From positions 1-64,000 of the forward strand of contig JAMXBD010001595.1 of assembly GCA_024138025.1 (NCBI GenBank): a stretch of DNA of 64,000 bases, given 5' to 3'. Each line of letters opens with the position of its first letter. Positions within the stretch are counted from its first letter, which is position 1. Both the position numbers and the translations under genes were made by a program. This document shows positions 1 through 13,305 of this stretch, piece after piece. The stretch comes from Combretum micranthum (lineage: Eukaryota; Streptophyta; Magnoliopsida; Myrtales; Combretaceae). The notes under the pieces were generated by a model. The model saw nothing but the letters and a program-made list of their open reading frames with translations. It searched no databases and was not told where the DNA came from.

Positions 1-946
1 TATTTTCTTCATAAAGGTCATTTGGTTTTCTAAAAGTCACGGTATAGAATCAAAACAATCATCCCCACCTTTGCAAAACAATTTTCCAAACTCATCTTTG
101 TTCAAAAATCATTTTAGCAAAAATATAGATATGTATATAGTTGAAAAATCCTTGAGTATATATATATATAGACTCATATTGTATGCAAAGATTCTAATGA
201 TGTTGTCTCAACCATTACTTTTCGTAAAACAATTTATCTTAAGGTGTTGAAACTTGAAACTTACCAAATTCTTTTCTAAGCATTTTGGAGAAACATTATA
301 ACTTCTTAGGTTATTATAAATAAGTATATTCTTGTTTTATTTTTCCCAATTTCTTTTGCAAAATAAATCAATTTTCCTTTAACTTTAATCTTCGACAAAT
401 TTTGCTTCTTGTGATAAAAATAAAGTTTTTCCAAAATTTCCATTAAGTTGTTGATAACCTATAATGATTTTGAGTTATATATATTTTTCTTAAATTGGTC
501 TTGATAAATAAGTCTCTATCCTCTTATATTTTTATTTATTAACTTTTTAAGAATAAATTTTATTTCTAAAACTTGGTCTTTTAATTTCCTTTACCGATTT
601 TATTTGAAAGGAAATCATCTTTTTAAGTTATAGTAAAACCCATTGCTTTTTACTCATCATATTTATATTTTTTTTGTATCTTTTTTAAAAACGGTTTATC
701 ATTTAGAAACTTGAAAATCATTATTTTCCTAAGTGGGTTTATAAATTAGTGAATTGATTTTTTTTAACTTGGAAAACTAGTTTACTTCTTGGTTTTTATT
801 ATGAAGTTGGAAAGACTTTAATCTTAAGCTTTTTATGAAAAATTTTATACCAACAAATTTTTTTTACTAAGCCTTAGATTATCTTATTATTAAAAGAAAG
901 TGCTTATTTTCTTTATTTCCTTGGTAAAATCATCCTTGTTGCCTGT
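1..946 (-). repeat. AT-rich LTR-derived sequence, truncated by the window edge
   Basis: No gene is visible. The stretch resembles the reverse complement of the middle part of LTR D: the block around 205-215 containing GTTGTCTCAAC answers GTTGAGACAAC near 32938, and both lie among runs of short AT-rich words. I therefore read it as an older minus-strand LTR remnant. The left end is cut by the window and the right end is overwritten by the next LTR at 947. The similarity was judged by eye. Confidence 0.4.
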
Positions 947-3900
947 CATGCCCTGAATTTGGTTCAAGGCGTGTCAGCCTTCACGTATAATACTTATGCA
1001 TTATATGTTAAGGCTGACCTAATCTACAATTTATCGTGATCGTTGCTAAACAAATTCTAGATTCTGAAATCGTTGAATTAGATTTTGAAAACAACTAGAA
1101 TTGCAACGGAAAAGAAATACATTTCTTTAAAATGATTTCTGAATAGGCTACTTTCTTGAGTAGACCATTACATGTAATAAAGTAAATTTCTCAAAACGAT
1201 TTTCAAATAGGCTACTTTTGTGAGTAGACAAACGTTTATAAATAAATATCATACCATCAGGTATCTCAAAGTACATAGTGTCAGTTATCTCAAGATACAA
1301 CCATAGGCTCATAGATATACTCTCATCAATTTATAAGTTTGAAAAGATTATCAATAACTTTTGCTATAAACAGTTCAACGTTCCTAGACACTTAACTCAT
1401 TAACAAGCTCCTTTAGAGTCGTTCCCATACCTGATAATCACAAGCATCCATATCATCACCTGAAAAAGAAGGAATGAGCCGAAGCCCAGTACGACAGCAA
1501 CATAAGCACACACGAGATGGGCACACATGCCTATTATATATGCAATGCAACAACCGATAGTTTATATTTTTAAATTAAAGTGACAAACAACAGTGGAGCA
1601 CTCACACTTCGGTAACACGCTGGAACCTGAGGGTCCTGAGTAGCAGCAACTGCTCAGAGGGTTGATATAGGCAGCCCGAATACTTATATCTCCTACCTCT
1701 ACAAGTAATAGCCTCATCTGAGGGTCACAACCGTTACGCATCTCTACCCATCATAGTCCATAATATAGTGTAGCTTAATCGATCCCATAAACGTAAACCA
1801 CACTACATTACTTCTCTTCGATCTAGGCAGACGTTATTCTACCACCGTTTTCCCCATCAGCTACCCCGAGCTACCCATGATAGCCTAAGCGCCTAACTAC
1901 CGTGCTGGCACCGCCTAGCAAGGTTGCTGCCCCTCGAGATAGGTCTCAAAAAATGGCCACGCACAAGCAAAAGCAATTATTAAGGTCGTCTTTAAGTATT
2001 AGTTCATTTAGAATGCCTACCCTAGCACGCAACACACAAGTCACTGCGTACCTAGTATAAAATCTGTGCTCTGAACAATCAAAAGATAGACAAGAATATA
2101 AAGCAGAATGTAGACTCTTAACAAATATCTGCTTCAAAGATTAATTCATATAAGGATTTGAATCAATTATCAACTTATATCAAACTTGTATTAACTACTT
2201 AGTTTTCTAGCAAATATACATTTGAAACAACATACTCCTCTTATTATTCATGGTCTATCATATTATAATTATCTTCAAGCCATTTACCAGTTATTCTGAT
2301 CATATAATAGTTTACTAGTTAGATTAACAGATAAGTATAAATTGTTGGTCTTTGTAGAATTTACAAACCAATACTAGTTAATAAATCTATATTAGCTTAA
2401 TTTAGCCAAGTTGAATAGAATTAATCAACTAAATTTATGCTATATCCAACTTAGTCTACTAAACCCATTTTATAGTAATTAGGTCCTTAAAATGGTAATT
2501 TTCAATAACATGTCCTATGTTAAATTTAATAAACTTTTATTTAGTAAAATAACTCATTTAAAATATAATTATTTTATTTATATCATTTATAATATTTTAT
2601 CTAAATATGTTTTGGAATTTAAACTAATTTTCTATTATGTTTATATTATGTTAAAATACCACATTTATTCCTATTTTATTAAATAAATTCCTATAATCAA
2701 AATCATTAATTATCTATCTTAAAATTAGTATTTTAATATTTGGACAAATTATTTATATTTATTTGATTAGAAATAATGTACCTTAAATTCCAATGTTTCA
2801 TTTCCTATAGAAAGCTAGTGTGCACTCTAACTTTAATAAATCGGTTCACTATGTTAAACTCGGGTTCTTGAGCTCAAACTTTTATGTAAACTTCCTAACA
2901 CGTATATATATATATTTTTATAAGATCATTTGGCCTAAATTAATTAGTTAATTGTGGTTTTAATTTTAATTGATTCAAAACTCCAGGGCAGGGCATAGGC
3001 ATCGACAACCGACCAGTTCGATCGCATTTGACCATTAACCCGACCAGTTCTTGTCCGGTTATTTGCACCATGTTAAAGTAGACTTCTTGAGCTTTCAAAT
3101 AGTTGTAGTTTCAGACAAAAAGAAGGAGAAAAAGTCACTGGTTCGGCCATATGAATTCATGCCACCACTACTGGCCAAAACACTGTTTTGCTATTTTGAA
3201 ATTTAATTTTTAAAATAGTAAATGTATTTCAAAAATCATGAAAATTTACATTTTGTATATAGAAATGTTGAACTATCATTTTTATAAGTTTAATCCATAA
3301 ATAAATTCATTTAATATTTTACTTAAATATTATAACTTAAGCTATCCATATTTAATATACATGCATATAAATTGATCTTTAAGCATATTGAATTCATCCA
3401 AAACATGTTTATTCTATGTTTTATTATCTAGTATATACTTTGATTTATATTCTACAACTTGAATCATAACTCAAATCATCATCAATAATATAAACTTTCC
3501 CAGAATTCCAACATATCAACATAAGCATACATACTTATGTATTTCAATTAAAATTATATTTAGTATATTCATCTATTTATTTGGTAACTTCATTTTAATA
3601 AAACATATCAATTCAACATATAACATACATATAATAATTTCAAATACTCAATTTTCTAACATACATGCATATACATGTGTATGTTTCGGTTTTCAAGCTT
3701 GTATATACTTATATTATTTAATACTTGAATCTAAGTTCATTTTTAGTGATTGACATGAATCTAAATGTCATTAACATAATTAAACAAAATAATTATAATT
3801 ACTTACTTGAATTTAGCAATATCAACCAAATAGGTGCCTCCACTACTACTTCTATCACTCAAATATTGATGGAACTTCTTCAAGCTTATTTTTCCTAACT

Positions 3901-4981
3901 TTAACCTTGTTTCTAGTCTTTAATTTCACCTGAGAAATTGATTGGAATATAACTTAGATTAATGGAACAAAAGAGGATGTTAAGAGGCATAAACTTGAGT
4001 AATACTTTACCTTATGGGTGTTGATGTTGAAGAAGACTTTGTTGTGTATTTTTGGAGTGTTTTTGAGGGAGTTTTTGAGAGAGAATTGAGGAAAAAGTGG
4101 CTACAAGTAAAGTGAAAATTAGGGTTTTCTAAACCCTATATTTATATTATTTCATGTTATTTAATTTCTATTAGATTTAGGGACTTTTTGGTCATTTTGT
4201 TTGATTAATTGGGGACATTTTGGTCTTTCTATATGCATTAGAATTCTCTAGAATTAGGAGATATTTTCTTGTGTTCACATTATAGATATTTAAGGGGCAT
4301 TTTGGTCTTTTCCTAGATGCAAAAAATTCAAGAGTTGGTTAAGGTCAATTTGGTATTTTCACACACTTGATATTTTCTTGAATTTGGGGTTTTATAATGT
4401 GTATGATAGTGTATGGTAATGTATGGTCTTATGGGCTTAAATTGATGGGCTTATGGGCTTGATTTTTGAATAATTGGGCTTAGGGTTTTAGAAGATTTAG
4501 GCCTTTAGGTTATAGGCTTTAGGGAATTAGAAATTGATTTTAAGAAGTAAGAAAGAGAATTAACTAATTGGCATTAGAAATTAATTCTATGAAATCTAAT
4601 TAAAGGAAATTTAATATTTTACTTAAATTTAGGGTTTTATGGGCTTAGGAATTGGTATTTGAAAACAAATATTTAGATTTAAATTTCTAGGATTTAAGGA
4701 GTTGGAATTTAGACTTAAATGTCTAAATTGGATATTTAGGGTTTTAGATTATTAAACTTGATAGATAAAGTTCATTTGATAATTGGAAAATTTTTATTAA
4801 TTTAAATTTGTTGAAATAACCAATTGATGTTGCTTAATAGGTTAAATTGGGCATTTATGACATTAGAATCTTTATTTTCAATTAAATTAATTTATTATTC
4901 CTAATTATGTTAAATTATAAAAACAAAATTACGTGATTAAGGTTTCTAGTCTCGATAGGTCAAATTAGGGTATTGCGCTCA
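947..4981 (-). repeat. Minus-strand LTR of a Ty3/gypsy-like element (degenerate)
   Basis: Starts with TGTCATGCCC, the reverse complement of an LTR 3' end like those of D and E. In minus orientation it carries the module order seen in LTRs A-C: a terminal AT hairpin (about 995-1015), a TTTTTCAG acceptor (about 1462), the block with stepped inverted repeats (1860-1930), a GTACGC-type donor block (about 2045), and a GC-rich cassette (2985-3060). The right boundary is placed at GCGCTCA on similarity to an LTR start and is uncertain. I found no matching target-site duplication. Confidence 0.5.
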
Positions 4982-6319
4982 AAAGACTCAGAAAATCCTA
5001 AATTTCATGATTATGTATTCAGAATTTTTATTTAAGCTCTAGTTTGGTAGATATTGATCAGTTTCTATTTCTATTGCGTATTTTTCAATCCTAGCGATTC
5101 ATCTTTAAACTATCGTTTACTACCTAATAGACCCTAAAAATTATTTGGGTCATACTACACTTGATTTTTGTAACTTAGGTATATAGTTAGTGAGTTATTG
5201 ACTCGGGTCTAATCTAAATTTAGATTAACATTGTCATGATGCAATGACTTCCATATAGTGGTTCAGTGGGTAATCGATAAGGAATGTGGTAACAGTGTAA
5301 CATTTACTTATTCTTGAGAGAATAATATGATTTAATTCAATATTTATGGGAGCATGTGAATTAATTTATATTATGGATTAAGTTAAGTAAAGTTGAATAA
5401 CGACTATTAGCCCTAAATGAGATTACTAATCTTTTCGGTTAGATTTAGGAGATATAGGTATCCAAGCAACCTATATCAATCCCCTAAGCAGCTGCTGTTA
5501 CTCAAGACCCCTAGATTCCCATTGGCTTGTTCTGGAGTGTGAGTGCTCCAGTATTGATTTGTTTATTTTAATGGAAAGATAATAACTTGTTGATTGATGC
5601 ATTGCATTTAGTTAAGCAGTGTGTCACACTGCATGTGCTTATGTTATTGAGTATTAAGCTTCGACTCATCATTGTTATTGTTGTTCTTTTTCCAGGTCTT
5701 GATTTGATGATGGTGATGATTATTGTTATTGTTGTTGATGATGATGATGATAATGTTGGTCATAATGATGAGATGATGAGGAGGTTAATGATTTGATGAT
5801 CATGAGGATGATGATGTTGTTGATGATGGAGTTGTTGTTGATGATGATTGGTGTGATGATGCTTGGCTCGGGTTTAGGGCGATGTTTGAGGAGTGATACA
5901 GTATAAGGCCGTGGATATCATTTATATTTTTTTATTTATATTTTAAGAGCTAGAATTACATTTTGAAATCTGTAATATTATTTAAGAGGCCCGTAGAGCG
6001 TAAACGTTTTGAAATTGTAGATCTATCTTTAAGGGTAGATGATCAAATAATTTTATAAAGCTTTGTTTCTTAGAAAATTTGTCTACTTTGACGAGAGTAG
6101 AGATTTTAAAAATGTGTTTAATAAAGCTTAGTACACTACGGCTAAATCCAATTATTTGAAAATCTAATTAAACGATTTCATAACCTAAAATTGAGTAGTA
6201 ATGTTCAACATAAACAAAACCTTTTAAAAGAAGCCTGAGTATGTAATACTTTAGAGTATTATACGTGGTAGTAGTGCCTTAATTGATTTAATGTTGGATT
6301 AAATTTTTTGCGCGTTATA
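4982..6319 (+). repeat. 5'-truncated plus-strand LTR fragment
   Basis: Carries the 3' half of the LTR-A type layout in plus orientation: a degenerate GTACGC-like block (about 5180), one GTCAT-GATGCA-ATGAC hairpin (5233-5248), the block ending in CAGCTGCTGTTACTC (about 5490), and a TTTTTCCAG acceptor (about 5693) followed by GAT-rich sequence. It ends near GCGCGTTATA at 6319, which resembles the GCGTGACA/GCGTGATA ends of LTRs D and E. The GAT-rich run at 5700-5860 reads as poly-Asp but is low-complexity DNA, not a gene. Confidence 0.45.
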
Positions 6320-6658
6320 GGACAAGATAGCAATGCTAATTTTGAGTCAGCATCTCATGTTTTAGTTTTATTTGGTAAAAGTCATCTATCACAAGATAAT
6401 TCTTGATATCATTTACAAGATTTTTCATAAAGATATAGTTGTCTCTTTTGCTTCTCTAAGAAGCAAACTTTTATCGCTAAATTATAATTTAAAATTATAA
6501 ATTATTTTTTAGTATTTTTAATACCTCTTTCTTCCACATTATAATGGGTCATTTACTCAATACAATTGAACACATGACAGGTAATTCTATTCTCTTCACT
6601 ACTTCTAAATTGCATTCTTCATCTTCTCTTATCACCTTAGCGGATGACTCTACATCTT
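6320..6658. other. AT-rich spacer, no gene seen
   Basis: I see no coding signal, splice structure or terminal repeats here. It separates two LTR remnants and could itself be degraded LTR sequence. Confidence 0.3.
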
Positions 6659-8930
6659 TGGTCATGCCCCAAAATAGGGCCTAGTAGTATCATCCTGTAG
6701 TCATCATACCACGTGTGCACCCGTGATATGAGAACCGTCTTACAAGTCAGATATTGCAAGACTCTATCTTATAATTGTTACATGTAATGTAGTCATACCA
6801 ATATATTATATAAATACTAAGGATTCCGATTTTCCTTAGTTTGCCAGAACCGCAGAGAATCGGTATCTCCTACCAAATAGTGAAATTGAGGTCAATCCTA
6901 TAAAATACAAGATCTTAATCAATTATACCATTTATCTAAGTTGTTCTTTGAGACCAATATGTCTATGAAACTATCTTCAGCAAGGTCTTTTGATGTAGCA
7001 CTCTTCACTCATGCTTAACCCAATCCCAGCTAACGTTATACCTGCACAAAGACTGTTGGAGGGTGAGCAAAACCACACACTCAGTGAGATGACCTGACCA
7101 GACCACATATCAAACAATGGAAATCAAGTTTACTTAGCAAACATATGTAATGCCACAATCAAGCATATGAACAAATACAAGCCTGGAGAATCCGGAGTCC
7201 AAAGCAGGATGGAGATTTACCCCTCTCATCAGGGTTGAAGGAACCAGTAGTACATAGTCTATCCAGAAGAAGCCAAGCATACAAGGGAATCTACGATTTC
7301 TCGTATTAAGGTTATCACTTTTAAATATGATAGCTTAACAAACCATCCCATGTACATACCTTTAGTAACTCCCTAAGCATTAGTCATCCAAGCAATACCA
7401 TAAGCGGCGTCCTTCATTTACCACTTAGTTCTTATGGTACCAACAGAACAAAGGTAACCTTGCGTTGATCTAATAGCCTTTAGCCTAGGTCAACCAAGCA
7501 TTATCAGAGTCCCGGATGGCCAATACGTAATAGACTACTGCGCTTTTTAGAAATGCACTATATGTAATATATGCGATGCATGTCCATTTCGTTTTATGGT
7601 ACCAATAGTTTTTAGTCAGGTTTAAGGCGATCATACAATTACAGACAAACATCAACATGCTCCATACAATTGTCATCATACAATGAAATTGTTAATTATA
7701 ATAAGGTGTTTTGGCAATCCACATACACCAAGCAGCATGCAATTTACCCAAACCCACATGCAACTCAGTTTGATATGTTATTATCAATGCAACTAACTAT
7801 AAGCACAACCAATATGATAAGGTCAAAGTCCCTCACCTGTGGTCCTCGCTATATCGCTGTAATAAGCTACTGGTAGTCCGAGAGCCGATTTATATTCCTA
7901 TGGAATGAAATAACATATATTTATTATTATATGATTATTCCTGTAAGAGAAGTATTTCTAAAATTAAGGGTGCTAACTTTAATCACCTACTTTTAAATTA
8001 AACTTAATTATTACGGTGTCTATTAATTTAATCTAATTCTTGTGAATATCTACATATTCTATATTTGATAAAGTTTCTATTATTTCTAAGGACTTTTTAA
8101 GGTTCTAACCTTTATAGTAAGGAATATTTATTTGTTATTTATTTTCATTTTGCTTCTCTTGACCTTTAATTGTTATTTATATTTTTATTTAAGAGGTTTA
8201 CTTTTCTTTAGGTTCTATCGCCTTATATAGAAGATTTTTATTTATTAAACATTTATCTCTCAATCTTATCTGTCTTTTATATTTAGTACTTTTATTTATT
8301 TAAGGACGTATTTTAGTATGTATACCCTAAAAAATTTATTTTAATAAAATTGTATGTTTTATGGAGTTTGGATATATCAAATATGTACATTCACTGTGTT
8401 TAGTTATTTAAAACGAAATCTTAAATTTTATTCTTAAATATTCTACGATATGGTATATCATCTTTAATTTGATTAGTTTTTAGAGTTTTATATTTATTTG
8501 ATCTTATCATGTTTTTTATATTATTTTTAGTTAATGGAATATAATAACTATTATTTATCTTCTATTGTTTAATTCTCGTAGAATGCTTCTTAGTGCATAT
8601 CATATATTTATTTTTTAATTTTTTATAGATCACATTGCTGTAGATTAAGCTTTTTAAAATTTTCCATTGTTGTATATTTTCCTTATATATGAAACATATC
8701 TTTATTAATTACCATAATTTTGTTCTTTATTTACAAAATATACTAAATCTAATATTAATGATATTAGTAATAGCTCAACAATATTTATAATATAAAAAGA
8801 TAAATTTTAATGATAAAATCAATATTATCATTGTTATTATTTTTTTTTATTTTTATTTTATATATATATTTATTTATTATTAACTAATTTTATTATTATT
8901 ATATTATTATTATTATTGTATTATTATAGT
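6659..8930 (-). repeat. Minus-strand LTR fragment of the E type
   Basis: Begins with TGGTCATGCCCC, comparable to the reversed 3' end of LTR E. The block at 7396-7440 contains ACCATAAGCGGCGTCCTTC, the reverse complement of sequence near 61486-61501 in LTR E. The neighbouring block at 7035-7075 matches the reverse complement of about 61800-61850. The 3' third of the LTR is therefore clearly related. The right (5') end cannot be placed and fades into AT-rich DNA. Confidence 0.55.
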
Positions 8931-8936
8931 TTTCCA

Positions 8937-9055
8937 TTCCCAGGGAATGGTGCAGGGGTCAGGGGCATGATGCCCTCAAATTTAGCCTCAGGGGACATAA
9001 TTACGTCCCCAAAGACGCCAGCCCTTTTACTTCCCTTTTTTTTTTTTTTTTTCCT
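8937..9055. repeat. GC-rich dyad-symmetric cassette followed by a poly-T run
   Basis: A short GC-rich island in AT-rich DNA. It holds nested inverted repeats: GGGGCATGATGCCC at about 8962-8975 and GGGGACATAATTACGTCCCC at about 8993-9012. A T run follows at 9038-9053. Comparable palindromic cassettes sit inside LTRs A, B, C, C' and E, so this is probably the cassette of the LTR remnant to its left. Confidence 0.45.
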
Positions 9056-9564
9056 ATATCAATCGTACAATTCTGAATAACTATCTAAATTACAACAAAT
9101 AACCTTCAAATTGAAAATCAACCAATATAATTTTCTCTCCTTTTATTTTATTTATTTTCGACAGAGACATGCATAAATTGCTCCTTGGTTGTTTTAATTT
9201 CATTGAAATAAATTTCTAGCATGAGATTCACTATCACGAAATTAGTAAAAAAATAATAATAATAAATAAAAATAAATTAATTAATTAAAGCAGAATTAAT
9301 GATCTCACGTAAATTCTTATATGGTTCAATACAATATATACACCTATATTATTTTTAATTACCTTTATGTTGGTAGATGTTGTGATGATGATGTTTTTTT
9401 TCCTTCTTTCCTAATTGAAAACCGTGATCCTAACGTCAGACATGAAAATAAATTATCATTTTACATAATTTTCAAAATAATTGAAATGCTTAAAAAAAAA
9501 TTCCTTTTACCTTGAATAAATGATTTTCTTTTCTTCTTTCTTTTGTTGGAAATTCATCATCATC

Positions 9565-9586
9565 TCTCTCTCTCTCTCTCTCTCTC

Positions 9587-9617
<31 letters not shown>
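9565..9617. repeat. Compound microsatellite (CT)n then (TA)n
   Basis: About 12 CT dinucleotides are followed by TATGTG and then about 10 TA dinucleotides. The repeat creates a spurious reading frame across 9520-9810 (Ser/Leu then Tyr/Ile runs, then an Arg/Glu-rich tail). I do not regard that frame as a gene. Confidence 0.85.
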
Positions 9618-9959
9618 TAATCTATTAGGAGCCTGGAGCAATAATCAAAGAAAGAGGTTGGAAGAAGAGAAAAGAAAAAATATTGAAAGACAGAGAGAAA
9701 AAGAACAAGACGGAGAGCAAGAAGAATGCATGAGAAAAAGAGGGATAATGAGAATTTATATAGAGTCTGAACGTGAAGAGCAAGTTGCCCAGAAAGTTTA
9801 TTTATTTTAGTTGACTTTACATTGTATTATTTGTTCAAGTTGTAGATGCATTTCGGCTGTGCGAATTTCAAGAAATTTCTAATGAATTCTAGGTGCAATT
9901 TGCACCGTATGCATACAAAATTGATTTAAAGAAAAAAAATATAAGAAAGATAAATTAAA

Positions 9960-10870
9960 TAAAAGTATCAAAACAAAGAAAAGATGATAAATTTATAACC
10001 TACAACTATGTAAGGAGTGAGAAAAAAATATAAATTTGTGAAAAAAATCAATTTTGTGGGTCTAATTGATACGTATGATAAATATTGATTCGGTAATATT
10101 TTGAGATGAAAATTTCTATATTCTCCTTATTAAATATTATGAATACTATGGTGTAAATAGAATTTCTATTAAAGATATCTAATATGTGTTTGATTTTTCA
10201 CTTTTTGTTGGAAAGTTGGCACGTACTGGAGAAGTTCAGAATGAAATCAAAAGGAAAAACGTTAAACAAAGCAAAGAAAAATGTAAGTGAGTTAGGATAA
10301 ATAAAAATACAAAAACAAAAAGAAGATGATAAATTTATAACCAATAAATATGTAAGGAGTGAGAAAAAATATAAATTTATGAAAAAAATTAATTTTGCGG
10401 GTTTAAGTGATACGTATGTTAAATACTGATTTAGTAATATTTTTAGATGAGAAGTTCCATATTCGCGTTATTAAATATTCTGAACACTATGGTATATATA
10501 GAATTTCTATTAAAGATTTGTATATATGTGTTTGAATTTTCGCTTTTTGTTAGAATCTTGCTCGCGTCGGAGAGAAGTGCAAATTGGAAAGCAAATTCCA
10601 TTCCATACGTAAATACGTAACAAAGCAAAATAAGGAAAAAAAATGCAAGTGAGTTTGCATATATAGAAATATAAAAATAAAAAGAAGATGATAAATTTAT
10701 AACCAATAAATATGTAAGGAGTAGAGGAAAATATAAATTAGTGAAAAAATTTAATTTTGTGGATCCAAATGACACGTATAATAAATACTGATTTGATAAT
10801 ATTTTTGGATAAAAATTTACATATTAACGATATTAAATATTCTGAATACGATAGTATATATAGAATCTTT
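9960..10870. repeat. Three-copy tandem repeat, unit about 342-362 bp
   Basis: The word AAGATGATAAATTTATAACC begins at 9981, 10323 and 10685 (last base or two diverged in places). Each copy is followed by the same series: TATGTAAGGAGT, AAAATATAAATT, a GATACGTATG-like block, AAATA(T/C)TGATT, and a TAGAATTTCTATT-like block. Spacing is 342 and 362 bp. Copies diverge by point changes and small indels. No coding potential is seen. The unit length is within the range of plant satellite monomers, but only three units are present here. Confidence 0.8.
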
Positions 10871-11640
10871 AGTTTAATACTTTTACTTTTCTGTTTTTAT
10901 ACTTGCTATCAAAAATGATATTTTATTTGTTTAAAAGTTTCGTTTCGTGGTATTTTGATAAATTAATAATTATATTGCTCTTAATTTGACTTTATTATAA
11001 ATTTTTAAGATTTGAAATTACATATGAAATCATTTCTATTTATAAATTTATTCTAGACTTTTTATTAGATTAGAAATTTAATTTTAATTTTATATTTGTT
11101 ACTTAGTTCTTTTTACTAATTATAAATTACTGGATTATATCAGACTTTTAGTTTTTATAGGCTCAGAATTATTTAACTTGAATGTTTTAATTTATATATA
11201 TATATTTTACATTAAAACTTAAGTTCGTAAATATTAAATAGTTTTCTTTATTCTTTATTATGAACTTTTATAGTCTTAGTGATAAAGATTCTTTATTCTA
11301 GTTTGTTCATACTTAAAAATTTAAATAGCGAAAAATTTGGAGTGATTTCTAATATTTTTGTTATGGTTCTTTAATGATTCTACATTTTATTTTTATATAT
11401 TTATTATAACCGGGTTATGTGAAATCAAGGGGATTACATCTTTGGCAATTGGTTTTGGCATAGTGCATTCCACTTCGTTACTTTTATTGTCCTTTGTGTT
11501 GAGTCTACCAAATTTCTCCTTTAATCTCATATTTGTAAGTCAAATCACTCATAGACTAAATTGTTATGTCTCATTCTATCTCGATTATTGTTGTTTAAGG
11601 ATCTTACGATGAAGAGGGTAATTGAAAAATGTCATATATC
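10871..11640. other. AT-rich stretch, no gene seen
   Basis: Long AT-rich runs without splice-bounded coding sequence. An 84-codon open frame at 11358-11612 is rich in Phe/Leu/Ile, as expected from AT-rich non-coding DNA, and resembles no family I know. Confidence 0.35.
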
Positions 11641-11699
11641 AGAAAGAATATATGTTTTGGATATTCAAACTAAAGTACCCAAATCCATTGCTTGCTAAA

Positions 11700-12240
11700 G
11701 TATACTAACTCCTTTTGAAGTACACTATCGACTTGACCATCACACATAACCTAGTTCAATATAACAGAACGAAACATGTTGAGATAGACTGACACTTCAT
11801 CAAGGCAAATATTGAATGTGGATTGATTAGTATGCTTTTATGGTCAAATGGTAGACATGCTCACAAAAGCTAGAGAATTTAACTTTCTAGAACGTTACTA
11901 ATAAGTTAGGAATGGAAAACATTTATTCTCCAGCATGAGAGAGTGAGTGCTGGAGAATTAGATTCTTTGACCTTCTAGAAGATTTGATATAGCAGTAAAT
12001 AACCAATTGATAGCTAAATTTCTAATTTACTAATTTAAGTTGATTGTAATCATTCCATAGTTTAGACTGATTGTAATAATTTCTTAGTTGATAATTGATT
12101 TGTAGGAATCGGTTAGTTTTCTAAAATACGACAATGACATCGTATATATTAATGTATTCAGTATATGGAAAATAAGAAGAATTTTAATTTCTTTTAACCG
12201 GCTATAATAATAGGTTAACTTCCTGCTTACCATTCCCTTT
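11700..12240 (+). mobile_element. Degenerate Ty1/copia 3' end: RNase H tail, polypurine tract, start of 3' LTR
   Basis: Around 11766-11880, with frame changes, the sequence reads NRTKHVEID, a stop, then HFIKAN, then QMVDMLTKA. This is the familiar end of the copia RNase H domain (RTKH-E-D-HF-I ... Q-AD-LTKAL). Next comes NKLGMENIYSPA (about 11901-11936), the usual copia polyprotein C-terminus, then a purine-rich tract (AGAGAGTGAG) and TGCTGGAGAATTA, a plausible 3' LTR start at about 11951. In-frame stops and frameshifts show it is dead. The LTR's 3' end is not identifiable. Confidence 0.7.
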
Positions 12241-12666
12241 TAAAAACAGAGATGTGAAAGTCTAGTGAATCAAGGCAAAACAACTACTGTAAACAATGGA
12301 TTTTGCTAAACGGCTAAAAAAGGACATTGGATTTTGCTGACTCATTCATGATAATCAAAGGGATGGATCGCACACATGTAATTCCAACCAAATAAGAGCA
12401 TTGTTTAATAAAGTAGAAATTTTAGGACTTGCAAACAGTTTGTGAAACTTAAATGTAAGAGCTAAGACGTTTCCAAAAATTTAAAAGGACCTAGTTAAAT
12501 CTTACCGATTTAAATTATTTGCACAAACATTTATGGAACATGAGTTGATATAACAACTTTGTGTTCTCTAAGCAATTAACTAACAACTAGCCATGTTACC
12601 CACCAAAGTGGATTAAAAGTTTTAATGGCAGTAATATCCCACATGAATAGATTAGCAATTAGTAAA
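12241..12666. other. Unassigned flank downstream of the U-box pseudogene
   Basis: No coding or repeat structure that I can support. It lies just 3' of the minus-strand U-box/ARM remnant and may contain its old 3' UTR or intergenic DNA. Confidence 0.3.
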
Positions 12667-13305
12667 TTATAATGAAGCCCCTCCTGAACCAACGGCTACT
12701 GGTGACATTAAAATGGATAACAAATTCAACCTTTTCATTACACCTGTCGCTTTCTTATCACTGATAGGAAGATTGCTCAGAATTCCAACTGCTGCAGCCT
12801 TTTCTTCCTCACACATTGTCTTTATGTAGGATTCACCAAGTTCCTTGGTCAATTCATGCGAAGAATCCTTAGAAAGAATATAAAACAACTTCAAGACACT
12901 TAATCTTATTTTAAGGTCATTTTCGGATAGAAAGGGTAAAAGAAGCTGAATGGCACCATTCTCTTCATTTTTTTCGTTACTTTTGATGCACTAGGATGCA
13001 TGGTAATATTGTAGAGGGCTTGTAGGAGATGATATTGGATAACTGGACTTGACAGATTCAAAAGTGAGAGCATCTGTTGAGCCACATATGAGTTAACAAG
13101 AATGGACTCTGACTGGGCAATTCTTGCTAGAATAGCAAGCAGATGCATGCTCCCGAAGAGCCATAAGAATAGATGCAACAGAGGATAGGAGCTGAAGAAG
13201 TGGTGATACAATGCCAGAAGTAACCAGACGTTGAGTATTTTCTGTCAAGGTGGACAAGTTTTGCAGTGCATTTAATGAAGATAACTTAGCTTCAAGCTTT
13301 CCTCC
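12667..13305 (-). pseudogene. U-box/ARM-repeat protein pseudogene, C-terminal exon part
   Basis: Minus-strand pieces read KLEAKLSSLNALQNLSTLTE, AILARIAQSESILVN, QQMLSLLNLSSPVIQ and EEKAAAVGILSNLPISDKKA. These are the ARM-repeat C-terminal region of plant U-box proteins of the PUB43/PUB44-like group (E3 ubiquitin ligases). The copy is broken. A tandem TGCT duplication near 13140 shifts frame after REHASA. A one-base loss near 12960 shifts it again inside a KMKENGAIQLLLP-type segment. Sequence before EEKAAAV is shortened, and the frame ends in VAVGSGGASL and a stop. Solo LTR A separates it from its upstream piece at 16001-16118. No N-terminal U-box exon is present in this window. Confidence 0.8.

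Noticed and set aside
5587..5796. Open frame with a poly-Asp run
   Set aside because: It comes from GAT repeats in an LTR fragment. The corresponding place in other LTRs is the acidic exon, but here the repeat expansion and lack of the conserved ending make it uninformative.
9520..9810. 96-codon open frame
   Set aside because: It runs through (CT)n and (TA)n microsatellites and ends in a low-complexity Arg/Glu tail; no family resemblance or splice context.
11358..11612. 84-codon hydrophobic open frame as a small membrane protein
   Set aside because: Amino-acid content follows AT-rich codons; no start context, homologue or splice evidence.
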